Shown here piece after piece: positions 10,336 to 20,386 of a DNA stretch of 64,000 nucleotides. The stretch is from positions 1 to 64,000 of the forward strand of contig QCDK01000002.1 of NCBI GenBank assembly GCA_003278765.1, in the 5' to 3' direction. A program made the translations under genes and the position numbers. Below the pieces are notes generated by a model. That model searched no databases. It worked only from the letters and a program-made list of their open reading frames with translations, and had not been told where the DNA came from. The stretch is from Prochlorococcus sp. AG-355-G23 (lineage in GTDB: Bacteria > Cyanobacteriota > Cyanobacteriia > PCC-6307 > Cyanobiaceae). Each line of letters opens with the position of its first letter. Position 1 is the stretch's first letter.

Positions 10336-10614
10336 CTATTGACCAAAGCCAATAAAAGAAAGTGCCCAATCCGGTAAATTTAAGTAATTCAAGATTGTAA
10401 TATCAAATTCATGAACTTTTGGAAAAGATTTATCTAATACCCACCATAAAAGAAAAGGTAAATTAAACAAAATTTGTAATTGCCATTTATAAGTTAAAAC
10501 TCTCCAAATTTTTATTAGCTTATTTTTGAGTGAATCGTCTAACTCTTCCCAATTTTTTGAGATTAAATTGAATAAATTTTTGGATTCTGTATTTAAGGAA
10601 TCTGAGGTATTCAT
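10336..10614 (-). CDS. Conserved hypothetical small protein
   Basis: Clean 92-aa ORF in gene order with ATG; no recognised domain. Confidence 0.55.
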   Translation of the reverse strand: MNTSDSLNTESKNLFNLISKNWEELDDSLKNKLIKIWRVLTYKWQLQILFNLPFLLWWVLDKSFPKVHEFDITILNYLNLPDWALSFIGFGQ

Positions 10615-10660
10615 TTTGTTTTTACTTATTTATAACCCATTAACATTTCTTTCGAGAGTT

Positions 10661-11002
10661 TTAACCTGGAGGCCAATTCATTTTTCTTCCGGATAAAAAA
10701 TGAATATGTAAATGAAAAACTGTTTGTCCTGATTCTGCTCCAGTATTAATTACTGTTCTCCAATTAGTTAAATTTTTTGATTTAGCTATTTTGCTACCCA
10801 CATAAAGTAAATGCCCTAATAAATTTACATCCTCTTCAATACAATCTAATAAACTAATAATAGGCTTTTTTGGAATCACTAAAAAATGGACTGGTGCTTG
10901 CGCTTGAATATCATTAAACGCAATACAAAAATCATCTTCATAAAGCTTATCGCAGGGTATTTCTTCATTAATTATTTTTTGAAATATTGTAGTTTCAGTC
11001 AT
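10661..11002 (-). CDS. HIT family (histidine triad) protein
   Basis: TIFQKIINEEIPCDKLYEDDFCIAFNDI...GQTVFHLHIHFLSGRKMNWPPG. Confidence 0.95.
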   Translation of the reverse strand: MTETTIFQKIINEEIPCDKLYEDDFCIAFNDIQAQAPVHFLVIPKKPIISLLDCIEEDVNLLGHLLYVGSKIAKSKNLTNWRTVINTGAESGQTVFHLHIHFLSGRKMNWPPG

Positions 11003-11021
11003 TAGATTAATTAATAGAAAT

Positions 11022-11627
11022 TTAATTAATAGAAATTACGTCTTTTTCGTTAAACCCTTCCTTTACAAGTTCTTTATTCAAATCATCTTTTGATGTAACT
11101 CTATCAACAAATAGTATTCCGTTTAAGTGATCCATTTCGTGTTGAATACACCTCGCTAAAAGTCCATCTGCTTTCATTTTACGTGGTCTCCCCATTTCAT
11201 CTCTAAATTTTAATTTTATAGTTGATGGTCTTACTACATTCAAATAGACGCCAGGTATACTCAAGCAGCCTTCTTCGTATGAATTAAGGGTTGTTCCAAA
11301 GTCTGTAATTTCTGGATTGATTAATATTAAAGGCTCTGCTGCTGAATCTTCAAAATTTACATCTATTACAAGAAGCTCTTTGTTGATACCAATTTGAGGT
11401 GCGGCAAGACCAATTCCTTTAGCTGCATACATGCTTTGGAGCATTTCTCTAGCAAGTTTTCTAATTGATTCGTCAACCTTAGTTATTCTTTTAGAATTTT
11501 GTCTTAATACATCATCACCAAGTTTATAAATGTCTAGAGATGGCTTACCTGTTTGTTCTTTTGCAATTTTTTCTGAGCTCCCATTTGTTCTTGACTTTTT
11601 TGCAAGTTGTGAAAAATGGTTTGCCAC
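11022..11627 (-). CDS. def: Peptide deformylase
   Basis: GIGLAAPQIGI, EEGCLSIPG, CIQHEMDHLNGILFVDR. Confidence 0.97.
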   Translation of the reverse strand: MANHFSQLAKKSRTNGSSEKIAKEQTGKPSLDIYKLGDDVLRQNSKRITKVDESIRKLAREMLQSMYAAKGIGLAAPQIGINKELLVIDVNFEDSAAEPLILINPEITDFGTTLNSYEEGCLSIPGVYLNVVRPSTIKLKFRDEMGRPRKMKADGLLARCIQHEMDHLNGILFVDRVTSKDDLNKELVKEGFNEKDVISIN

Positions 11628-11705
11628 GTTAAAAAAAGTTTTTAATTAAGAGTTTAGCTATAAAAATACTAGCACTTTAATTTACTTTCTTTATATTTTT
11701 TTTAA

Positions 11706-13631
11706 ATGAGTAATGATGATAAGTTAAAAGTTAGACAAACTGAATCTAAAAAAAATGCTTTCAAGGAATTAACTATTATTAGGGATACCATTTTTTGGAT
11801 TGATGTTGTTGGTGAAGGTCAAAATGAAAATGCCATTTTTGCAAGACCATTTAATGTCAAAGAGGCGTTTCCTCAGCAATTAACAAGTAAAAAATATAAT
11901 ATTAAAAATAATTTTCATGGATATGGTGGTAAATCTTATAAATGCATAAATTTTAAAAATAATTTTTATTTGATATGGATAGATCAGATTACCAAGGCGG
12001 TATGGTTTCAAATTTTTAAAGAGGCAGCGTCAACTTATAGCAGCCAAAAAAAATATCTCGTTTCAGTTCAAGAAGCTAGACAACTATCTAAATCAATTGA
12101 TGGAAATTTTGATTCTTCATTTGTCATTTCTGAAAAAAATTTGTTGTATGGAATTTGCGAAATAAATAATAGAGATTATTTATTTTCTTTAAATTTAAAA
12201 AAAACTAAACAAGATATTTATCGAATAAAAAAATTTAAAAATTTTGCTGGAGAATTATCTTCCAATGCATCTGCTAACTTACTTTCTTGGATTGAGTGGG
12301 ATTCACCATATATGCCCTGGGAGAAAAATGAGCTGTTTTTTGCTCAAATAGATTTAGATGGCGAGATACAAAAAATAAAAAAATTCTCAAATAAGCTTAT
12401 AAATTCCAAAAAAAACGTTTCTTTTTTTCAACCCTATTGGATAAGTGAAACACATTTGGTATGTTCTGAAGATAGTTCTGGATGGTGGAACCTATTGTTT
12501 TTAGATGTGAGTGAAATTGAGAATATTTTTATTCAGAAAAGAGTAGAGAGGAATTTGATTGAATATGGACAACCACAATGGGTCACTGGAATAGCATTCT
12601 TTTCCGGGACTATAAAAAATTTATTTTGTGTAGCAAAAAAAGAAAATAGTTTAATAGTGGAACAATATAAAGATCTTGAATTTGTTAGAGAATTTTCTAC
12701 TCCTTTTACCTCAATAAGTGATTTCAGTGTTTTTCGGAAAAAAGTTCTTTTAAAAGGTTATGGATCTGATTTTTTGGGAATTGTATTTGAAATTGATTTT
12801 TCAAATAAAGTTTTATCAAATTTTTCTGAGCAGATTTTTTTAGATCATATAAAAGATTGTTCAAAACCTGAAACATTTTGGTTTAAAGGTTTTGAGTCTC
12901 AACCTACTCATTCTTTTCTATATAAGCCGATTGTTGAAAATTTTACAAAGCCACCGCTCCTTGTTAAAGCACATAGCGGACCAACTTCATTTTTTGATGG
13001 ATCCTATAATTCTGAAGTTCAATATTGGACATCGAAGGGATTTTATGTTGCTGAAGTCAATTATGGAGGATCATCAGGATTTGGCAAAGCATATAGAGAG
13101 AGGTTGAATTATAAATGGGGTATTGTTGATTCTTATGATTGCAAAGCACTAGCTCTTGAATTGATTAAATCAAATCAAGTAGATAGTGAAAAAGTAGTAA
13201 TTTTAGGGAATAGTGCTGGTGGATTAACTGCCCTGAATTGTTTATTATATGGGTCTATTTTTAAAGCAGCAATTTGTAAATATCCTGTTATTGATTTGAA
13301 GGATATGCATTACAACACTCATAGGTTTGAAAAAGATTATTTAAATTCTTTGGTAGGAAATTATGCAAAAAATCATGATGACTATATAAATAGATCACCG
13401 ATAAAACATATTAAAAAAATAAAAACCCCTATCTTATTGTTTCATGGAAAAAAAGATACAGTTATTTCTTATAAACAAACTTTAAAAATTAAAGAAATTT
13501 TGATTCAGAATAATAAATATTCAGAAGTTATTTTTTTTGAGAATGAAGGGCATGGTTTTAGAAATATTGAAAATAAAGAAGCAGTAATGCAAAAATCTTG
13601 GGAATTTTTAAAAAATGCTTTGAATATTTAA
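11706..13631 (+). CDS. S9 family prolyl oligopeptidase / acylaminoacyl-peptidase-like
   Basis: KAHSGPTSF, VILGNSAGGLTALNCLLYGS, FHGKKDTVISYKQ, ENEGHGFRN. Confidence 0.9.
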   Translation: MSNDDKLKVRQTESKKNAFKELTIIRDTIFWIDVVGEGQNENAIFARPFNVKEAFPQQLTSKKYNIKNNFHGYGGKSYKCINFKNNFYLIWIDQITKAVWFQIFKEAASTYSSQKKYLVSVQEARQLSKSIDGNFDSSFVISEKNLLYGICEINNRDYLFSLNLKKTKQDIYRIKKFKNFAGELSSNASANLLSWIEWDSPYMPWEKNELFFAQIDLDGEIQKIKKFSNKLINSKKNVSFFQPYWISETHLVCSEDSSGWWNLLFLDVSEIENIFIQKRVERNLIEYGQPQWVTGIAFFSGTIKNLFCVAKKENSLIVEQYKDLEFVREFSTPFTSISDFSVFRKKVLLKGYGSDFLGIVFEIDFSNKVLSNFSEQIFLDHIKDCSKPETFWFKGFESQPTHSFLYKPIVENFTKPPLLVKAHSGPTSFFDGSYNSEVQYWTSKGFYVAEVNYGGSSGFGKAYRERLNYKWGIVDSYDCKALALELIKSNQVDSEKVVILGNSAGGLTALNCLLYGSIFKAAICKYPVIDLKDMHYNTHRFEKDYLNSLVGNYAKNHDDYINRSPIKHIKKIKTPILLFHGKKDTVISYKQTLKIKEILIQNNKYSEVIFFENEGHGFRNIENKEAVMQKSWEFLKNALNI

Positions 13632-14881
13632 GAATTGATCTCTAGAAAATCAATAGTATCTTTTAATTTTTCTATAAACATATCAATTTCTTCCTTATTG
13701 GTTGTGAAATTCATGCTGATTCTAGCTGTTGATTTAATTCCAATGTATCTGTGAAGAGGTTGACAGCAATGATGCCCACTTCTGATGCAAATTCCTTTTG
13801 AATCAAGAATTTCGGCAATATCATTTGAATGTATATTTTTTATATAAAAGGTGGCAAGTGAGGCTCTGTCTGGATCTATATCAGGCGATGGACCTATGAT
13901 TTCAATATTTTCTATTTCATTTAATTTTTCAAATAAATATTTAGTAATAGTCTTTTCATATTCATGAATTTCTTTCAATCCAATATGATTAATGTAATTA
14001 ATTGCTTCTGCAAGACCTATTGCTTCTGCAATGGCTGGAGTTCCAGCTTCAAATTTGTGTGGTAGCTCTGCCCAAGTACTTGTCTCTTCAAAAACATCTT
14101 GAATCATTTCGCCACCTCCAAAGAGAGGAGGAATTTTTTCTAGGATTTCTTGTCTTGACCAGAGGAAACCAATACCTGTGGGACCACATAGTTTATGTCC
14201 TGATCCAGCTAAAAAATCTATATTAAGATCAATCACATCCAGTTTTTGATGAGCCAAACTTTGGCATGCGTCTATTAACACTAAAGAACCTTTTTGTTTA
14301 GCTAATTTAGTTATTTCTTTGATTGGATTACAACAACCTAGAGTATTACTAACATGCACCAGGCTAACAAGTTTAGTTCTAGATGTTAGTTTTGATTTAA
14401 AGTCGTCTATATCTAATTGCCCATCTTTATCTATACCTATAAATTTTAATTTGCATTTATTTTTTGCTGCAACCATTTGCCATGGAACAATATTGCTATG
14501 ATGCTCCATTATTGACAAGAGAATTTCATCGTTTTCTTTTAATGAATATTCGCCCCATGATCTAGCTACTAGATTGATTGCTTCAGTAGCATTTCTTGTG
14601 AAAATAATTTCTTTTGCTGAATTCGCTTTTATATATTTGCTAATTAAATATCGTGCATTTTCAAATTCTTCTGTTGCTTTAGCACTTAATTGATGTGCCC
14701 CTCTATGTACATTGGCATTAAAGTTTTTGTAATATTCATCAATTTTTTTTAAGACTTGTATTGGTTTTTGTGTGGTTGCAGCATGGTCTAAATAAATAAT
14801 TTGCTCATTACTTTTTAAGTTCTTATTTAAAAGAGGAAAGTCTTTCTTAGTTATTTCAGGAAAATTTTGAATCGTTTCCAT
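13628..14881 (-). CDS. sufS: Cysteine desulfurase SufS
   Basis: IYLDHAATTQKP, GSGHKLCGPTGIGFLW, IRSGHHCCQPLH. Confidence 0.96.
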   Translation of the reverse strand: METIQNFPEITKKDFPLLNKNLKSNEQIIYLDHAATTQKPIQVLKKIDEYYKNFNANVHRGAHQLSAKATEEFENARYLISKYIKANSAKEIIFTRNATEAINLVARSWGEYSLKENDEILLSIMEHHSNIVPWQMVAAKNKCKLKFIGIDKDGQLDIDDFKSKLTSRTKLVSLVHVSNTLGCCNPIKEITKLAKQKGSLVLIDACQSLAHQKLDVIDLNIDFLAGSGHKLCGPTGIGFLWSRQEILEKIPPLFGGGEMIQDVFEETSTWAELPHKFEAGTPAIAEAIGLAEAINYINHIGLKEIHEYEKTITKYLFEKLNEIENIEIIGPSPDIDPDRASLATFYIKNIHSNDIAEILDSKGICIRSGHHCCQPLHRYIGIKSTARISMNFTTNKEEIDMFIEKLKDTIDFLEINS

Positions 14882-16098
14882 TAATTCTCATTTAAAAGTT
14901 TATCAAGCAAATCCCATTTATCTTTTGAAATGGGAATAAATGAAATTATTTCTTGAAAGTATGAACTTAATTGTAGTTTACTTGCTTCTGTTAATGTGAT
15001 CCCTCTTGTTCGCATATAAAAAAGTTCTTCCTCATTTAGTTGCGAAATTGTAGCTCCATGTTTGCATTTGACATCATCAGCAATTATTTCTAATTGAGGT
15101 TTGGTATCAATTTGTGCGAGATTTGATAAAAGTAAATTTCTGCTTAATTGGGAAGCATCAGTTCTCTGAGCAATTTTCGGAACTATTATTGAACCTTCAA
15201 ATATTGCATGTGATTTATCATCAGCAAGTGATTTATTAATTTGATCTAGAAATCCATTTGGGCCATTAAATTCTATTTTTGCATAGGTTGAAATTTGCTC
15301 ATCTTTTTTTGTTATTTGCATACCTTTGATATTTGTTTTAGCGTTTCCTGCAGATTGTTTAATACTAATTTCAAATCTCGCGTAATTGAATTTGAAATGT
15401 AAAGATCCTAAGTTGTATGAACTATTTTTTTGTTGAATTACATTGAGAGAATTTAATAGATTGGATCTGTTTTCACCGTAAGAAACAACTCCATGATTCA
15501 CGGAACTATTTTCTTTCAAGCAAAAGAAAGTTGATTGAGATAATGAAGAGTTTTCTTTACCAAGATTTACTTGTAATAATTCAACATCACAATTATTTTC
15601 TAAAAATATTACGAGGGTTTTTGCATTTAAAGAATTACTTGATGCATGACTAAAAATTTCAATAGGAGGAATTTTTGATCCATTTATTTTTAATCCCAAA
15701 ATATTATTTTTACAACTTAAAGACAGATTTAGTAGGCCACTCCAATTTTCGTTTTGATCAAAATTAGATATCTGTTCCTTGATATATTTTTGTAATTCAT
15801 CCTCACTTAATTGCTGTATTGAATAATTTTTCTCTATTAATTTAATTTGGCAATTCTCACCTATTATTAATCTAATAGTACTTTGAGAATTTTTCGGATA
15901 TGGTATATCAAATTTTGAATCTTTTTCATTAACTGAATAATCTAAAAAGTTTGACAATTTTGATTTATTTGAAAGTCTCCATAGTTCACTTTTAGGATTA
16001 GGGAGAGGGCTTGATTGTAATTTATGAAGACAGATTTTTTGTATTTCTGTTAGGTTTTCATTCGATTTATTAGTTTTTATTTTTTCTATTATTTCCAT
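14881..16098 (-). CDS. sufD: Fe-S cluster assembly protein SufD
   Basis: SufB/D-like C-terminus VKCKHGATISQLNEEELFYMRTRGITLTEASKL; operon position between sufS and sufC. Confidence 0.94.
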   Translation of the reverse strand: MEIIEKIKTNKSNENLTEIQKICLHKLQSSPLPNPKSELWRLSNKSKLSNFLDYSVNEKDSKFDIPYPKNSQSTIRLIIGENCQIKLIEKNYSIQQLSEDELQKYIKEQISNFDQNENWSGLLNLSLSCKNNILGLKINGSKIPPIEIFSHASSNSLNAKTLVIFLENNCDVELLQVNLGKENSSLSQSTFFCLKENSSVNHGVVSYGENRSNLLNSLNVIQQKNSSYNLGSLHFKFNYARFEISIKQSAGNAKTNIKGMQITKKDEQISTYAKIEFNGPNGFLDQINKSLADDKSHAIFEGSIIVPKIAQRTDASQLSRNLLLSNLAQIDTKPQLEIIADDVKCKHGATISQLNEEELFYMRTRGITLTEASKLQLSSYFQEIISFIPISKDKWDLLDKLLNEN

Positions 16099-16102
16099 TT
16101 GT

Positions 16103-16888
16103 TTAGGTCTCTTTTATAAAGTTATCAGTCCATTCATACCCTTTTTTCTCAAGTTCTAGAGCAAGATCACTCTCACCAGTTTTTATTATTTGTCCGTCTG
16201 ACATAACATGGACATAATTTGGTTTGATTTCATCTAATAATCTTTGATAGTGGGTAATTAGTATAATTCCAGTCTGTGCATTAGATATTTTTTTAATTCC
16301 TGATGCCACTATTCTTAGAGCATCGATATCTAGACCAGAATCGGTCTCATCTAATATTGCTATCTTGGGCTCAAGTAAAGCCATCTGCAGAATCTCATTT
16401 CTTTTTTTTTCACCTCCGGAAAAGCCTTGATTCACACTCCTTGATAGGAATGCGTGATCCATTTTCACAATTTCTAACTTTTCTTTAACTAATTCTTCAA
16501 AATCAAAAGTATCTAATTCTTCTTTGTTGAGGAATTTCCTTCTAGCATTAGTTGAAACTCTAAGAAACTCTAGATTACTTACACCTGGAATCTCAATTGG
16601 ATATTGAAAACCAAGAAAAATTCCTGATTGAGATCTCTCTTCAGGTTCTAGAGAGTTGATGTTTTCACCTAAAAATTTTATGTCGCCATTTGTAATATTA
16701 TACGAGGGATGTCCTGCAATGATTTTCGAAAGAGTACTTTTGCCACATCCATTTCTTCCCATAATGGCATGGATTTCTCCAGGATAGACGGTAAGTGAAA
16801 CCCCTTTTAAAATTGGAAGATTATCAGTAGATGCAGAGAGATTTTCAACTTCTAAAATTGGATCTGATTCTTTCATTTTATTTTGCAT
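16103..16888 (-). CDS. sufC: Fe-S cluster assembly ATPase SufC
   Basis: [66 protein letters not shown]. Confidence 0.97.
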   Translation of the reverse strand: MQNKMKESDPILEVENLSASTDNLPILKGVSLTVYPGEIHAIMGRNGCGKSTLSKIIAGHPSYNITNGDIKFLGENINSLEPEERSQSGIFLGFQYPIEIPGVSNLEFLRVSTNARRKFLNKEELDTFDFEELVKEKLEIVKMDHAFLSRSVNQGFSGGEKKRNEILQMALLEPKIAILDETDSGLDIDALRIVASGIKKISNAQTGIILITHYQRLLDEIKPNYVHVMSDGQIIKTGESDLALELEKKGYEWTDNFIKET

Positions 16889-16909
16889 TTCAGTTTAGAA
16901 ATTGATTAA

Positions 16910-18352
16910 TTAACCTACTGATCCCTCTAATTTAAGTGCCAGTAACTTATCTGCTTCAGCAGCAAATTCCATAGGTAATTGATTAAATACATCTCTGCAA
17001 AAACCACTGACCATCATAGATACGGCCTCCTCAAATTCTATACCTCTGGTTTGGAGATAAAAAAGTTGGTCTTCCGAGATTCTACATGTGCTTGCTTCAT
17101 GCTCAATTTCAGAATTGGGTTGTTGAGATTTGATGTAAGGGAATGTATTTGCAGAAGCTTGATCCCCTATTAACATTGAATCACATTGACTGTAATTTCT
17201 TGATCCAGTAGCTTTTGTACCCATTTTGACAAGACCTCTATAGCTATTTTTTGAGTTACCTGCACTAATACCCTTGCTAACAATAGTTGATTTAGTCTTA
17301 GGACCAATATGGATCATTTTTGTGCCTGTATCTGCTTGCTGAAGATTATTAGTGAGAGCCACTGAATAAAATTCTCCTACAGATTCTTCCCCTAAAAGAA
17401 GACAGCTAGGATATTTCCATGTAATTGCAGACCCTGTTTCAACTTGAGACCAGCTAATTTTACTTCTCTTACCTAAACATTTTCCTCTCTTGGTGACAAA
17501 ATTAAAAATTCCGCCAATACCTTCTTCATCACCAGCATACCAATTTTGCACTGTTGAATATTTTATTGAGGCGTCGTCTAATGCTACAAGCTCTACAACT
17601 GCTGCATGTAGAGTATTTGTATCAAACATTGGAGCTGTACAACCTTCTAGATAACTTACAGAACTTGATTCTTCAGCAATGATCAGTGTTCTTTCGAATT
17701 GACCTGAATCTCCACTATTAATTCTGAAGTAGGAAGATAGATCCATAGGGCAGGCAACACCTTTTGGGATATAAACAAAAGAACCATCACTAAAAACTGC
17801 AGAATTTAATGCTGCAAAATAATTATCACTAGCTGGAACTACTGTACCTAAATATTTTTCAATCAAATCCGCGTGATTTTTAACTGCTTCACTAATTGAG
17901 CAAAATATAACTCCATGTTCCGCAAGTTCTTCTCTAAAAGTTGTGGCAATAGAAACACTATCAAAGACAGCATCTACTGCTACATTTGTGAGTTTTTTTT
18001 GCTCCGTGAGGGGTATTCCTAATTTGTCAAAAGTCTCAAGAAGTTTGGGATCAACTTCATCTAAGCTAGAAATTTTCTCTTTTTGCTTAGGAGCAGAGTA
18101 ATAAATAATATCTTGATAATCAATTTTTTTATATCCTAACGCCGCCCAATCAGGCTCTTTCATTTTTTGCCATTTTTTAAAGGCTTTTAATCTAAAATCA
18201 AGAAGAAATTTTGGCTCTTCTTTTTTCTGTGAAATTAATTTTATGATATCTTCATTTAATCCCTTTTTTATTTTTTCAGTTTCAATATCAGTAACGAAAC
18301 CATATTTGTAAGGCTCTTTTACTACATCTTTAACTAAATTTTTGTTGACCAT
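16910..18352 (-). CDS. sufB: Fe-S cluster assembly protein SufB
   Basis: [65 protein letters not shown]. Confidence 0.97.
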   Translation of the reverse strand: MVNKNLVKDVVKEPYKYGFVTDIETEKIKKGLNEDIIKLISQKKEEPKFLLDFRLKAFKKWQKMKEPDWAALGYKKIDYQDIIYYSAPKQKEKISSLDEVDPKLLETFDKLGIPLTEQKKLTNVAVDAVFDSVSIATTFREELAEHGVIFCSISEAVKNHADLIEKYLGTVVPASDNYFAALNSAVFSDGSFVYIPKGVACPMDLSSYFRINSGDSGQFERTLIIAEESSSVSYLEGCTAPMFDTNTLHAAVVELVALDDASIKYSTVQNWYAGDEEGIGGIFNFVTKRGKCLGKRSKISWSQVETGSAITWKYPSCLLLGEESVGEFYSVALTNNLQQADTGTKMIHIGPKTKSTIVSKGISAGNSKNSYRGLVKMGTKATGSRNYSQCDSMLIGDQASANTFPYIKSQQPNSEIEHEASTCRISEDQLFYLQTRGIEFEEAVSMMVSGFCRDVFNQLPMEFAAEADKLLALKLEGSVG

Positions 18353-18447
18353 GTTATCAAAAATAACTTATTACAATTAGCTTTATATACTTTAACGAAA
18401 GATACCCCCAATATTGAGTTTTTTTTCTTTATTAAAACTAAAAATTA

Positions 18448-18801
18448 ATGTCTAATCATCTTGATCCCTTGTCTAACCCATTAAACATAGAAACTATTCA
18501 AGAAATTGATAATCTTGATCTACCTATAATGCAGAAACATCATTTAAGAATACTCGCTCATTGCCTCCAGATTTTAAGAATTACCAATGTAGGCAATAGT
18601 TTCGAATATCAAAATAACAATTCTCTGAGAGAATGGTGTTATAACCAATCCAAAAAATTTGATGATAAAAAATTTAGTGATCTTTTTTACGAGCAGTTAG
18701 AATCCACTTCAAAAAAATTAATTACTTTTTCAAAAAAAATTGGTAAAAATATTCAGGATTTAGAGATAGATGATTTAGTACTTCTAGTTGAACAACGCTA
18801 A
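18448..18801 (+). CDS. Conserved hypothetical protein divergent from sufBCDS
   Basis: 117-aa ORF, ATG, head-to-head with sufB; no HTH or DNA-binding motif recognised. Confidence 0.65.
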   Translation: MSNHLDPLSNPLNIETIQEIDNLDLPIMQKHHLRILAHCLQILRITNVGNSFEYQNNNSLREWCYNQSKKFDDKKFSDLFYEQLESTSKKLITFSKKIGKNIQDLEIDDLVLLVEQR

Positions 18802-19070
18802 AGTCCCTTTTAATTGATCCCGAAGAAAAAATATATTTTTGTTGAGTCTTTAACAAATTTGGGTAATAAAATTTAAAAAAAAAGAAAATTAATTCACATT
18901 TCAAAAAGATCTGAAAATTAATTAATTTCATTGATACCAACTGTTTTGAAGAGAAAGATCAATTTTGAGAATTTTTTAGTAGTCAGAGGATCCTGACGAC
19001 AGGCCAAAAAGACACACAATTCCCAAAAAAAAAGAACATACTGATCCCAAACAAAAACGGAGAATTTAAA

Positions 19071-20171
19071 GTGGCTGATGGGATCATTAATAAAGATCAA
19101 TTACTCTCACTAACCCTCAGACAATTACGTCAAGAAGCAAGTAAATTATCGGTTCCTCTTTACAGTCGTAAAACAAAAGCTGTTTTAGTTGATTTAATAC
19201 TTAAATATCAAGAAAAATCTACTATAAAAACATATATTACATCTCCTGAGTCAAAATCTTTAGAAACTTCTGAATCCAATGCTTTCAACAGTAGTGATGA
19301 AGTTAAAACAAATGTAGTTTTCTTACCCCGAGATCCAGATTGGGCTTATGTTTTTTGGCAAATTTCTGATGCAGATAGAGAAAAAGCACAATCTTTGGGA
19401 GCCAATAAATTATGTTTACGATTATTTGATGCATCTGGTTCTGAAGGAAACAACTTGAATCAAGGAACACTGAGGGAGATAGCAGTTGATAGTTACAGTA
19501 CAGAGTGGTACTTGCCAATCCCACTTGCTGATAGAGATTATAAAGTTGAATTAGGTTACAAATATGGTTTTAACTGGATGTCATTGGCATTTTCTTCGAT
19601 AAGCCATGTTCCTGGGTCTCATCCTTCTGAGCAAATTCTTGATAAATTTGTACCTTTTAATTTAGATTCAACTTCTGAGTCAATCCCAGATATATCTAAT
19701 CCTGTTGTTTCAGAACAAAATGGTATGCATGAGAGGTTATACCAAGCAGCAACTAACATTCCTCTCAGAAGAAAAGTTGGTTCTGAAGAATTTATGGAAA
19801 ACGTAAATTCAACAAACCTCAATGATAATCTTACAGACTCAGGTGCTGGTCAATGGTCATCAGGTTTAAATGATTCTGGAAGCGGAATTGTTAAAAATAG
19901 ATCTTTTTGGCTCGTTGCTGATGCTGAATTAATTGTTTATGGAGCTACAGAGCCTTCTGCAAAACTGACAATAGGTGGAGAAGATGTACCACTTGCTGCA
20001 GATGGTACTTTTAGAATTCAAGTTCCATTTAGAGATGGGACTCAAAAATATGATATTAAAGCAGTTGATGTATCTGGTGAGCAAGAAAAAAGTATATCAA
20101 TGAAATTTGATAGAACTACACCACTTGACGATACTAATGAAAAAGATAATGCTGAAACTGAATGGTTTTAA
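19071..20171 (+). CDS. Rho-N/SAP-like N-terminus plus DUF4912-like protein
   Basis: KDQLLSLTLRQLRQEASKLSVPLYSRKTKAVLVDLIL followed by VVFLPRDPDWAYVFWQISDADREKAQ. Confidence 0.8.
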   Translation: MADGIINKDQLLSLTLRQLRQEASKLSVPLYSRKTKAVLVDLILKYQEKSTIKTYITSPESKSLETSESNAFNSSDEVKTNVVFLPRDPDWAYVFWQISDADREKAQSLGANKLCLRLFDASGSEGNNLNQGTLREIAVDSYSTEWYLPIPLADRDYKVELGYKYGFNWMSLAFSSISHVPGSHPSEQILDKFVPFNLDSTSESIPDISNPVVSEQNGMHERLYQAATNIPLRRKVGSEEFMENVNSTNLNDNLTDSGAGQWSSGLNDSGSGIVKNRSFWLVADAELIVYGATEPSAKLTIGGEDVPLAADGTFRIQVPFRDGTQKYDIKAVDVSGEQEKSISMKFDRTTPLDDTNEKDNAETEWF

Positions 20172-20183
20172 CAAATTAGATTA

Positions 20184-20354
20184 ATGCTAAAAAAAATTGT
20201 AGCTTTTACTCCATTGTTTGGGGCATTAACTTTTCCACTAATAGTTCCAATTACAATTTCTAAATTTGGTGTTAACTATGGAATTTTAAGTGCATTATTA
20301 ATTTCTTCATTATGGTTTATCGCTATGTTAAGAACTTCCGAAATGCCTCATTAA
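20184..20354 (+). CDS. Small conserved membrane protein (56 aa), not in ORF track
   Basis: MLKKIVAFTPLFGALTFPLIVPITISKFGVNYGILSALLISSLWFIAMLRTSEMPH*, fills the gap between DUF4912-like and pgm. Confidence 0.6.
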   Translation: MLKKIVAFTPLFGALTFPLIVPITISKFGVNYGILSALLISSLWFIAMLRTSEMPH

Positions 20355-20386
20355 TTTAGTTAGATTTTTGGGAGTTTCTTAAAAAT

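Noticed and set aside
18990-19015. CCTG-ACGA-CAGG hairpin upstream of the DUF4912-like gene as a possible ncRNA or attenuator
   Set aside because: Only a 4-bp stem, no T tract or recognisable RNA family.
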